Below are positions 8,601-15,737 of a stretch of 64,000 nucleotides of DNA, in pieces (positions within the stretch are counted from its first letter, which is position 1; each line of letters starts with the position of its first letter). The position numbers and the translations under genes are program-made. Below the pieces are notes generated by a model. That model did no database searches, was not told the DNA's origin, and saw only the letters and a program-made list of their open reading frames with translations. This DNA comes from Candidatus Uabimicrobium amorphum (GTDB lineage: Bacteria; Planctomycetota; Uabimicrobiia; Uabimicrobiales; Uabimicrobiaceae), in contig NZ_AP019860.1 of assembly GCF_009002475.1 (NCBI RefSeq), forward strand, positions 6,028,501 through 6,092,500, written 5' to 3'.

Positions 8601-10366
8601 CGTTTCCCGGTTAAATGAAATGGTGGTAAGTCTTTCGTTTTCGGTGATTTTACATGTGCATAAATTTCTGTGCTTCCGCCAATTTCCATTTTCTGGTCAG
8701 ATAGTTGCGAAATCCAGTCTTTGTTGTCAAATTTTCCGTGTAAACTGGTTTGCGGAGGAAGAAAATCAGCAAAGATATTACTGAGTACATCAAAATCGAT
8801 AAAAACATTTTGACTCGATTTGTTTACTTTTAGGTTTCCCTTATCGAGAATATTGCTAAACGATGAATCAAAAGATATTTTCAGTAGCGTAGTTTTTTGT
8901 GTTGGGTGCACACCTAATTCGAACTTAGCCTGTGCATTTTCTTTTTCAAAACCTACGTCAAAGTTAAATGTTTGTGCTATTTTATCAAAGTTAATGCGCA
9001 CGTCTTTGCCTTTTTGACTTTTACCTGCAACAAACAACTTTGCGATATTAAATTTCTCATTGATGTTTACCGCTTTTTCTTTGCCACTAAGTGCGACTTC
9101 AAAATTAAATTTTCCACCAAAGTCACTCAGCTCTTTCAAGCCATCTCCACTGTAGTCGGTTGTATCTTCGACTAACACTTTCTTCTGTTGTTTTTGTAGG
9201 TTTTTATTTACAGCGGCCATAATACTCTTGCCGAAATCTGTTTTGACTTGATCTAAATCAAACGAAACAGAAAAATTTCCGCTCCAGTTTTCGAAAGACA
9301 GCGCCTGTATAAATTTTTCGACGGCTTCTTTATCACCAAACTTATCGTTTTTTGCGATATCTTGTAAATGTTCAATGATGGTGTCTAGTTTATCTATTTT
9401 GACAGAGGAGCCCTTTACGTTTAGATAGTCGGATTCGAGTTGTAAGTCATTCAAACTACAAACGCCAGAAGCCATATCCACACTAAAATCGTGTGTAACT
9501 TTTAAATTAGTGTTTTCTACATCCTTGTCACCAAGACCTTTGGCGTACATGTCGAGAAACGATAGAGAACCTTTGGAATACAAGTTCAATTTTCCCTTTT
9601 TCGCGGCGACTCCAGCGTTTCCACTTAGACTATATACAAGCCCGGCGGAGACTTCTTTCCCGTTTTGCGATTCAAACTGTGCTTTTTCCCAATTAGACTG
9701 ATAACCGATATTATCTAGGCCTGCAACATTACAAAAGAAATTGAGTTTCTTTAATGCGAAACTACTATTTTGTTGTAAATCTTCGTAATGAAAGTTGATG
9801 TCCGCCAATGTGACTTTTACCCCTAAAGAACGCAGTGAATCAACGGGATTTGAGTCTGAACTCGGTTGTTTTGTGGTGTCTTTTTCTGTGTCTTGTTGCG
9901 GAAGTTCCGTCTCCACATTTTTTGCCGGTTTTGAACCGTCTACACTGGCAAGGTTGTCTAAAATAGATTGAAAGTTGAACTTTCCGTCTTTACCTTTGAC
10001 AACATGAACATCTACTCCGGAAACTTCGGCATTGGCAATGTTGATATTGCCAAAAATGAGTGAGAGTATTGCAATGTCGAACTCTACTTTGTCAACTTTG
10101 ACAAAATCGTTTTCTGACTTGTCTTCTTTTAACAAAACTCCGCCGACATATACACTTCCTCCGAATACGTTGACGGATAAACTCTCTATTTGTGCTTTGC
10201 GCCCGGTTTTTTGTTCTACAACATCGACAATTGTCGCAACAAAAAGTCCCGAATATAGAGGAAGAAATGCGATTAGGACAATGATGAACAATAACGTATA
10301 TAGAGGTATTTTTAACCACAAACGTCGTCGTTTTTTCGTCTTTTGTACTTTTACTTCTTCTGTCAT
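5630..10366 (-). CDS. Giant AsmA-like envelope protein with C-terminal coiled coil, 1578 aa
   Basis: A single N-terminal transmembrane anchor (about residues 15-38) is followed directly by the AsmA-type opening: a segment on constraining the outer region (RKAQIESLSVNVFGG) and VDVHVVKGKDGKFNF. A very long run of beta-strand repeats follows, as in AsmA/TamB/YhdP-type bridge proteins that carry lipid between membranes. Low-complexity linkers (VETELPQQDTEKD around residue 140 and KEDKPAPVTNDDKAQEDTN around 1130) separate blocks. Near the C-terminus (about 1350-1490) lies a strongly predicted coiled coil (QLEAQIAPLKSQLSQLQ and similar), which is unusual for the family. The last 90 residues are again strand-rich. 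The start is ATG 10366. Family membership is moderately sure; the transport role is inference. Confidence 0.8.
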   Translation of the reverse strand: MTEEVKVQKTKKRRRLWLKIPLYTLLFIIVLIAFLPLYSGLFVATIVDVVEQKTGRKAQIESLSVNVFGGSVYVGGVLLKEDKSENDFVKVDKVEFDIAILSLIFGNINIANAEVSGVDVHVVKGKDGKFNFQSILDNLASVDGSKPAKNVETELPQQDTEKDTTKQPSSDSNPVDSLRSLGVKVTLADINFHYEDLQQNSSFALKKLNFFCNVAGLDNIGYQSNWEKAQFESQNGKEVSAGLVYSLSGNAGVAAKKGKLNLYSKGSLSFLDMYAKGLGDKDVENTNLKVTHDFSVDMASGVCSLNDLQLESDYLNVKGSSVKIDKLDTIIEHLQDIAKNDKFGDKEAVEKFIQALSFENWSGNFSVSFDLDQVKTDFGKSIMAAVNKNLQKQQKKVLVEDTTDYSGDGLKELSDFGGKFNFEVALSGKEKAVNINEKFNIAKLFVAGKSQKGKDVRINFDKIAQTFNFDVGFEKENAQAKFELGVHPTQKTTLLKISFDSSFSNILDKGNLKVNKSSQNVFIDFDVLSNIFADFLPPQTSLHGKFDNKDWISQLSDQKMEIGGSTEIYAHVKSPKTKDLPPFHLTGKRSFFMDFDANKILKKVTIKDLNFQTKGSDILELKGKGNVSLAGNDRNDLQVKLAVNLGGLEPYIKPFIPGLQPRGKIQHITRVAKKGDKVKIAGNGGIRNLAFVLQSTPYSIPKADWKHDIVMALQDNQPTNVEIRTVSFKHEALQLNVHGAIKDIVLQPLSFSTGKVKVKNKGKTTVTDGIDIRVDGDLEKIPYFVREMAKSSGVHLQKLRGKFLYNTRLQGNLDELKIRNKILYRGDLAIRLQDGEKFLPTIESNHGVDSDIQLVIKDLGKFNEKKAPLNIEINPKSHFGLNKGKAPLLYSRLSGTISKDQQDLQLNNLSVKVLGHGKQIQDSIPVNFIAKNDASLRKMLREDLKIDGKFNINTTLNGSPQNLTVEFSKDFTPFILKFTDAQKGVLVDKKSDFALAYATEIHLQKQDTQTSIDIKNSVPKLGRTKIKMGNLAIVQQQDDLHITAEDGKSPATVINIEELPFSELSAMLPIIETLKLQNAKLQFEIGNLVMHKKAQDISGKLFGRITIPEIDLPHIQKVLGTEKKPVAKEDKPAPVTNDDKAQEDTNTETDEHIVTLPQEVRDMLRKFIVDFKIIVDKAQIDELNTAKDFTVTAALNEKEANNMFMFDVNGQTNDGKLSVTAQANLDKEHPECKFTSDIEEMSYTTSLFGSVTERLNSVVPFPLFNKINFAEGDVVKFSFKGENVWTGLDPRVIKKSLLSNGETSLKISGGKFDLGFDMSNFVDLDSIKQELEAQIAPLKSQLSQLQTNLTGGKGSVSGLQETLTTLTKNIQPTIDKKRETEGLINSLSEKLKYTPQFLRGPVEKQLKNTQKYLSTYDTEIAEYEEQKGKLETQIAGWQKKISGYQQQITDMQNNIQQKQESLMSKLKIDDPFAFDFGSLYIAFKVTNDSPYQGNSNNWSSHPFSKVNYVEVSFTPKGKPFPALKGWCSLDGTYDFQFKPAEEFMENLKQKAPFLANFIEKENGVSWGSSGFKPSPVNK

Positions 10367-10585
10367 TTTTATGATCAACACTTTGTATGGAATGGAAAGT
10401 GTTTGCCTTTCATTTTTATTAGAGGTAGAGCAGTCACAGAGAAATCTGGACCACAGAAAATGATTATTTACCCTTAGTATAACACTACATACGAAGAACT
10501 TCTATGTGTTTTAGAAATCTTATGTGGTGAATGAGCAAAAGGTGTGCCTGAGAATATTTGTGGAAAATAGAAGAGGTTTGGTATG

Positions 10586-10616
10586 ACGATCAATGTCGCT
10601 TAGCGACATTGATCGT
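10586..10616 (-). terminator. Perfect 14-bp stem-loop after gyrA
   Basis: ACGATCAATGTCGC and its exact complement are separated by a three-base loop, ten bases beyond the gyrA stop. There is no long T-run after it on the minus strand, so it may stabilise the 3' end or stop transcription with other factors. The rest of 10382-10626 shows no gene. Confidence 0.65.
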
Positions 10617-10626
10617 TAAATTTGGT

Positions 10627-13212
10627 TTATTCTGATTCTGTGGATTCTACTGCGGTTTCTTCTGAGGGTTCTTCTGAAGATTCCTCGGAAGACTTTTCGG
10701 AAGTTTCTTCATTTGCAACCTCACCATTATCAGCTTCGGCTTCTGTTTCTGAAGCTTCGGTTACCGAAGAGTCTTCTCCCATATCTTCAAGAATTTCTTT
10801 CGTAAGTTTCGCTACGGAGACGACACTGTCGTTCTTTTTGAGTCTGATCAACCTCACCCCTTGTGTGGCTCGCGATAAGATGCGTAAAGAAGCAGTACCC
10901 ATGCGGATTACCATTCCTTTACTTGTTATGATCATGACTTGCTCTTCGTCTCTTACGGAAACAATGGCCACAACATCACCTGTTTTATCCGTGCGTCGGA
11001 AATTTAAAACCCCTTGTACACCTCTTCTTGTTAAACGATAAGATTCATACGCAGAACGTTTTCCATAACCTTTTTCACAGATAGTTAGTAAACTGTGGTC
11101 ATCGCGAACCACAACCATACCAATGACGATGTCGTTTTCTAAAAGTTTACATCCGCGTACTCCTCGGGCCGCGCGACCTAAGGGGCGTACTTCTGTTTCA
11201 TTAAAGCGGCATGCACGTCCTAGTTTCGTACCGATGATGAGATCTTGCTCTCCGTCTGTAAGAACGGTGGAGATTAGACGATCACCTTCATCGAGATTAA
11301 TAGCACGAATACCACTTTTATTCGGACGAGAAAATGCAGAGAGTGCTGTTTTTTTGATGATACCTTGTCTCGTGGCCATCACCAACCACCGACTGTCAAA
11401 TTCACGAACAGGAATGACCGAGCTAATATTTTCGTCGTTGTCAAGATTAAGAAGGTTGACAAGAGCTCTTCCTTTTGCGGTTCGTGACATTTCTGGTATA
11501 TCATACACTTTTAACCAGTACACTTTTCCATAGTTACTAAAGAACAGAATATATTGATGCGCGGAAGCAATGAAGAAGTCTTTGACGATATCTCCTTGTT
11601 TCATTCCCGTTCCCGTGACACCTTTTCCTCCTCGATGTTGCTTGGAGTAAGTATCAACAGGGGTACGCTTAATATATCCTTCGTGAGTGATTAGAACGAC
11701 GGATTGATCATCGGCAATGATATCTTCCAAAACAAAGGCTTCGATTGCAGTGCCAATTTTCGTACGTCTTTTGTCTCCGTATTTGTCACGAATTGCGATG
11801 GTTTCTTCTTTGATGATCGCTAGAATTTTTTGCGGATCTTCGAGAATTCCTTTAAATGTTGCAATTTGTTCTTCCAAGGTTTTTCTTTCATCGTCGAGTT
11901 TATTAAACTCTAGATTGGTTAGAGCACCTAGACGCATCTGCACAATCGCATCCGCTTGTTGAACGCTGAGTTGCCATTTCTCGCGTAAAGAGCTTTTGGC
12001 TTCCTTTGTATCTTGAGATCCACGAATTACTTTGATCACTTCATCAATGTGGTTTAATGCTAGGATTAGACCCTTTACGATGTGATGGCGCTTTTCCGCT
12101 TTTTTTAGTAAGAATAGTGTACGACGACGAATGATTTCTTTGCGGTGTTCAACAAAATGATAAATCATTTCTTTTATGTTTAGTAGTTGCGGTCGACCGT
12201 TGACTAGAGCCAACATAATAATCGAAAAACTAGATTGTAGTAGTGTGTATTTATAAAGTTGATTGAGGATGACATCACTATTTTCCCCGCGCTTTAAATC
12301 CACAACAATACGCACAGGTTCTTTGCGTCCACTTTCATCGCGCACATCAGAAATACCTGTTATTTTACCGTCTTTTACAAGATCAGCTATTTTTTCAATC
12401 ACTTTTGCTTTGTTAAGCTGGTAAGGAATTTCTTTGAATACTATCGATTCGCGACCATTCTTTTTTTCTTCTACTTCGGCCTTGGATCGTACTTTGACTA
12501 TACCTCGTCCTGTGGTGTAGGCTTTACGTACATCCTTTTCACCGCAAATAATAGCTCCTGTGGGAAAATCAGGTCCTTTAATAATCTCACATAGGGCCTC
12601 TACTTCAATGTCAGGGTTTTCAATTAATTCGATGATTCCATCGCATATTTCGGTTAAGTTATTGGGAGGAATAGACGTCGACATCCCCACCGCAATTCCC
12701 ACAGAACCGTTGACCAATAAATTAGGAAATTTAGCGGGAAGAACCGTTGGCTCTTCACGTGTTTCATCGTAGTTAGATACAAAATCAACCGTATCTTTGT
12801 CCATATCTTCTAGCATATTGACACTTGGAGCTGTTAAACGCGCTTCCGTATAACGCATCGCTGCCGGAGGGTCTCCATCGATAGATCCGAAGTTTCCCTG
12901 TCCCTGGATTAACGGGTAACGCATATTAAAGTTCTGTGCCATTCTAACTAGTGTGGGATAAACTACCGCTTCACCGTGTGGGTGATAGTTACCCGAAGTA
13001 TCCCCGGCTATTTTTGCACACTTTCTGAATTTTGATGATGGTCCAAGATTCAAATCGTTCATTGCCAGGAGAATACGCCTTTGTGATGGTTTCATACCGT
13101 CACGAACATCAGGTAATGCCCGTGATACGATTACACTCATCGCATAGGTTAAATAAGAGTTTTTTAGTTCGTCTTCTAACCGAACAACAGGACACTGCTT
13201 TGTATCAGTCAT
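10627..13212 (-). CDS. gyrA: DNA gyrase subunit A
   Basis: This is the breakage-reunion subunit of gyrase, which cuts and rejoins DNA during negative supercoiling. The active-site Tyr is Tyr121 (AAMRYTEARL). The C-terminal wrapping domain carries a GyrA box, QHRGGKG, which marks gyrase rather than topoisomerase IV. In the quinolone pocket the sequence reads HGEAVVYP: the positions equal to E. coli Ser83 and Asp87 are Ala82 and Pro86. The last ~50 residues are a highly acidic Glu/Ser tail after the sixth blade region, longer than the short acidic tails of many GyrA proteins. Total length is 861 aa, normal apart from the tail. gyrB is not in this window, so the two subunits are not adjacent here. 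Confidence 0.97.
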   Translation of the reverse strand: MTDTKQCPVVRLEDELKNSYLTYAMSVIVSRALPDVRDGMKPSQRRILLAMNDLNLGPSSKFRKCAKIAGDTSGNYHPHGEAVVYPTLVRMAQNFNMRYPLIQGQGNFGSIDGDPPAAMRYTEARLTAPSVNMLEDMDKDTVDFVSNYDETREEPTVLPAKFPNLLVNGSVGIAVGMSTSIPPNNLTEICDGIIELIENPDIEVEALCEIIKGPDFPTGAIICGEKDVRKAYTTGRGIVKVRSKAEVEEKKNGRESIVFKEIPYQLNKAKVIEKIADLVKDGKITGISDVRDESGRKEPVRIVVDLKRGENSDVILNQLYKYTLLQSSFSIIMLALVNGRPQLLNIKEMIYHFVEHRKEIIRRRTLFLLKKAEKRHHIVKGLILALNHIDEVIKVIRGSQDTKEAKSSLREKWQLSVQQADAIVQMRLGALTNLEFNKLDDERKTLEEQIATFKGILEDPQKILAIIKEETIAIRDKYGDKRRTKIGTAIEAFVLEDIIADDQSVVLITHEGYIKRTPVDTYSKQHRGGKGVTGTGMKQGDIVKDFFIASAHQYILFFSNYGKVYWLKVYDIPEMSRTAKGRALVNLLNLDNDENISSVIPVREFDSRWLVMATRQGIIKKTALSAFSRPNKSGIRAINLDEGDRLISTVLTDGEQDLIIGTKLGRACRFNETEVRPLGRAARGVRGCKLLENDIVIGMVVVRDDHSLLTICEKGYGKRSAYESYRLTRRGVQGVLNFRRTDKTGDVVAIVSVRDEEQVMIITSKGMVIRMGTASLRILSRATQGVRLIRLKKNDSVVSVAKLTKEILEDMGEDSSVTEASETEAEADNGEVANEETSEKSSEESSEEPSEETAVESTESE

Positions 13213-13454
13213 ATTTAAAATAGATATGGATTTACAGCCTTCACTGTTCTTCCATTTTCCTTTCTACTTTAATTTAAAATTCTGATTCTAACATTTTGTG
13301 ATTTACTTCGTTGTTCTAGTTCAACAACTATTATTCGCCGGTTTAATTCTAGTCGTAAGGCTAATTTTGATAGCAAATGAACATTACGAGTAAAACTAAG
13401 TGCGGCCACACCACTGACTTTGTTAGAACTAGTATAAGTTAGGTGAAAATACAC

Positions 13455-14666
13455 CTATGGTTTTTTTATCACTTCTATTGCTTTTTGTATTTGTTTGTCA
13501 TCCAATTTACTTCCTGGTTGACTGAAAGACCTAATGAGTTCACGCTGTTCTTCAGTGGAAAGGGGTAGTAGTACATCTGGTGTAATGCCCCCTTCATCAT
13601 CGGAGCCTTTTTGAATAGATCTTCCTGATGGAGTGTAGTATTTTGCCGTTGTTATCTTTAGTCCACGTTTTTCATCTCTAAGAGGTAGAATACTTTGAAC
13701 GCTTCCTTTACCATATGTTCTGTTTCCGATAATAACAGCTCGGTGATAATCTTGTAGAGCACCTGCTACGATTTCAGAAGCACTAGCGCTTCCTTTATTG
13801 ACTATGATTACCATGGGCTTTTTCCAACAAATTTTGTCGGGTGCAGCACTATAGGTTTGTTGATTTTGCTTAATACGACCTTTGGTATGGACTATATTGC
13901 CCTCAGAAATAAATGTATTTACGACGTCAACAGATGCTGTTAGCAATCCACCGGGATTAAAGCGTAAATCGAGTATCAGGTTTTCCATTCCTTGTTCGCG
14001 TAGTGTTTCAATATTTTTCTTTAAGTCATCGTATGTATGTTTATTAAAACGCGTTAGGCGAATATATCCTATATGGTACTCGGTATTGATGATATGGGCA
14101 TTTTTGACACTTTTTAACTCTATGCGCCCTCTTACAACTGTAATCTCATCGCTTGTGGTGCTACTGCTGTGGAGTATACGTAGTTTCACTGTTGTTCCTG
14201 CTTTACCCCGCAACCAATCTACAGCCTGTTCTATGGTAATTCCTTCCGCAGATTTACCATCTATTTCCAAAATTTTATCTTCCGCTAAGATACCGGCTTT
14301 AGATGCAGGAGATCCTTCTATCGGAGAAACAACAGTAATAAAATTGTCTTTTACGGAGATTTCAATTCCAATCCCAATAAATTCTCCTTCTGTCCCCTCA
14401 AATATCTTTTTGTAGTCTTCTTCATCTAAGTAAGCAGCATAAGGATCATCTAGAACAGAAACCATTCCATCTAGAGCTCCACGCATTAGCTTTTCAGAAT
14501 CGACGTCTTCGACGTAAAAGTTTAGAATTTTATTGCGAATTTCGGCAATAATTTCCGCTTGTTGATATGCGTCGACGGAGGAAGCTCTTAGAGAGCTAGT
14601 GACTTCCAAGGTCAATGTAACTACAATTACAAAGACAGACATACTAAAAAAAATTTTTTGTGTCAT
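13455..14666 (-). CDS. C-terminal processing peptidase, S41 family (CtpA/Prc type)
   Basis: This is an exported serine protease that trims or degrades envelope proteins from their C-terminal ends. It has an N-terminal signal/anchor segment (about residues 5-27), a short helical region, a PDZ domain (about 95-180) with the carboxylate-binding GEFIGIGIE region, and the S41 core. The Ser-Lys dyad is visible as Ser295 within KGSASASEI and Lys320 in TYGKGSVQ, 25 residues apart as in Prc. The length, 403 aa, is typical of CtpA. The ribosome-binding site GGGGA lies about seven bases before ATG 14666. It is about 240 bases from gyrA and probably a separate unit; 13213-13454 between them shows no convincing gene. 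Confidence 0.95.
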   Translation of the reverse strand: MTQKIFFSMSVFVIVVTLTLEVTSSLRASSVDAYQQAEIIAEIRNKILNFYVEDVDSEKLMRGALDGMVSVLDDPYAAYLDEEDYKKIFEGTEGEFIGIGIEISVKDNFITVVSPIEGSPASKAGILAEDKILEIDGKSAEGITIEQAVDWLRGKAGTTVKLRILHSSSTTSDEITVVRGRIELKSVKNAHIINTEYHIGYIRLTRFNKHTYDDLKKNIETLREQGMENLILDLRFNPGGLLTASVDVVNTFISEGNIVHTKGRIKQNQQTYSAAPDKICWKKPMVIIVNKGSASASEIVAGALQDYHRAVIIGNRTYGKGSVQSILPLRDEKRGLKITTAKYYTPSGRSIQKGSDDEGGITPDVLLPLSTEEQRELIRSFSQPGSKLDDKQIQKAIEVIKKP

Positions 14667-14879
14667 GTTTTGTCCCCTGTTTTTATTTTGAGAATAAATT
14701 ATAACACAAAATGGCTAAAAAAACAAAAAAAATGTATCGCTTTGTATAGGAAAAATAAGGAAAAACGTATATTTTTGTCATTGTGGTGAAGGAAGAAAAA
14801 TTATTGAGGGAATTGGTGTATTTTTACGGGAGGTTTGTCGTTGTGTAAAACAAGAAAAAATATATCGATAAATTATGAT

Positions 14880-14902
14880 CTCTGGTTTAAATTCAACCAG
14901 AG
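14880..14902 (-). terminator. Stem-loop after the small leader-type gene
   Basis: CTCTGGTT and AACCAGAG form an 8-bp stem with a seven-base loop, 17 bases past the stop at 14919 on the minus strand, followed by T-rich sequence. Confidence 0.7.
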
Positions 14903-14918
14903 ATTTACATCGCTATGC

Positions 14919-15113
14919 TTACTTTGCTAGTTCAAAACAACTATCTTTTAGACCTTCTATTGTTTTTCGGTCCGCAGTTTGAAAAAATTCTAGCTCTGTT
15001 TGCGATAAGTTGTAAGACTGTAGTGCTTGTTGCGCATTCTGCAAAATAGAAACCATAAATTCTTCATTTTCTTTTGCTTTTTGGATAATTTTTTTTACAT
15101 CTTCTTTAGCCAT
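14919..15113 (-). CDS. 64-aa Os1348/Nif11-like leader-type peptide
   Basis: This is a short protein with an excellent ribosome-binding site (AGGAG, seven bases before ATG 15113) and its own terminator hairpin, so it is very likely expressed. The layout, a helical start (VKKIIQKAKENEEFM) followed by ALQSYNLSQTELEFF, follows the pattern of Os1348/Franean1_4349/Nif11-type leader peptides of the NHLP class. In these an xLxxYxLTxEExxxL segment is recognised by maturation enzymes. The residues after the leader-like part (KTIEGLKDSCFELAK) contain one Cys and one Ser. No maturation enzyme or exporter is beside it. It could instead be a small regulatory or structural helix-pair protein. The assignment is by pattern only. 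Confidence 0.6.
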   Translation of the reverse strand: MAKEDVKKIIQKAKENEEFMVSILQNAQQALQSYNLSQTELEFFQTADRKTIEGLKDSCFELAK

Positions 15114-15737
15114 TGTTGACTCCTAAGCTTTTTTATTGTAGATACTTAAGTGCGACACAAACATCTTTTGTAAAAAAAAGTGATCATTCCGAAAAATATA
15201 TTTGCAATGCTTTTCGCGGGTTTATTATAATTTGTGCTTAATGACAAACAATATTTTTTTGTGATTTAATTAATACGAAATATGTTTGTTATGTGTTTGA
15301 TTTTGCGCCAAACATTTTAAATCATAGTTCAAATTTGCTGTAATTTTAGGTTCTAAAACTGCATTGTGAATTTGAATTGTGAATTAGCAATTGTAAATGT
15401 AGAAAATTTTAGACAAAAGATCAAACTTAAACTACAAATACATGTTTTGACGCTATCTCGTAAAAAAAAAGACGAAATTTTGTCAATATACAAAGTTTCG
15501 TGTAACATGTATAAAATTTTTATATCGTTTATCGCAAGGTTTTCCTTGCATAGCGATAAAGTTGCCCCCCTTGTTTTTACGCTAAAAATATTGTTTGGTA
15601 TACTAATTGCAAAAGCTATATGCAAAGCACAATGCAAAAAACAAATTTGAATTTAAGTATACACTAAATATGAAATACCTAGCTATACAATATTTATAAG
15701 TGGGTGTAGCTTCCGTTTTACAAAGGAGAATTCTGGT
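15114..15737. other. AT-rich intergenic region, 624 bp, upstream of the OmcB-like gene
   Basis: This space holds the divergent promoters of the 64-aa gene and the OmcB-like gene. Overlapping 94-codon frames on both strands at about 15353-15650 cover the same bases and neither has a good start context, so I do not call them genes. A bulged stem-loop (TTTATCGCAAGG with CCTTGCATAGCGATAAA) lies near 15527-15564 and could belong to a long leader transcript of the downstream gene. Nothing else is seen. Confidence 0.5.

Noticed and set aside
10627..13212. Alternative identity as topoisomerase IV subunit ParC
   Set aside because: The C-terminal GyrA box QHRGGKG and full set of GyrA-type blades favour gyrase.
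13269..13454. 61-codon minus-strand frame between the S41 protease gene and gyrA
   Set aside because: It starts exactly where the protease frame stops, with no ribosome-binding site of its own and no family-like sequence.
15353..15650. Overlapping 94-codon frames on both strands upstream of the OmcB-like gene
   Set aside because: They cover the same AT-rich bases, lack ribosome-binding sites and have protein sequences with no recognisable order; the frames are likely chance.
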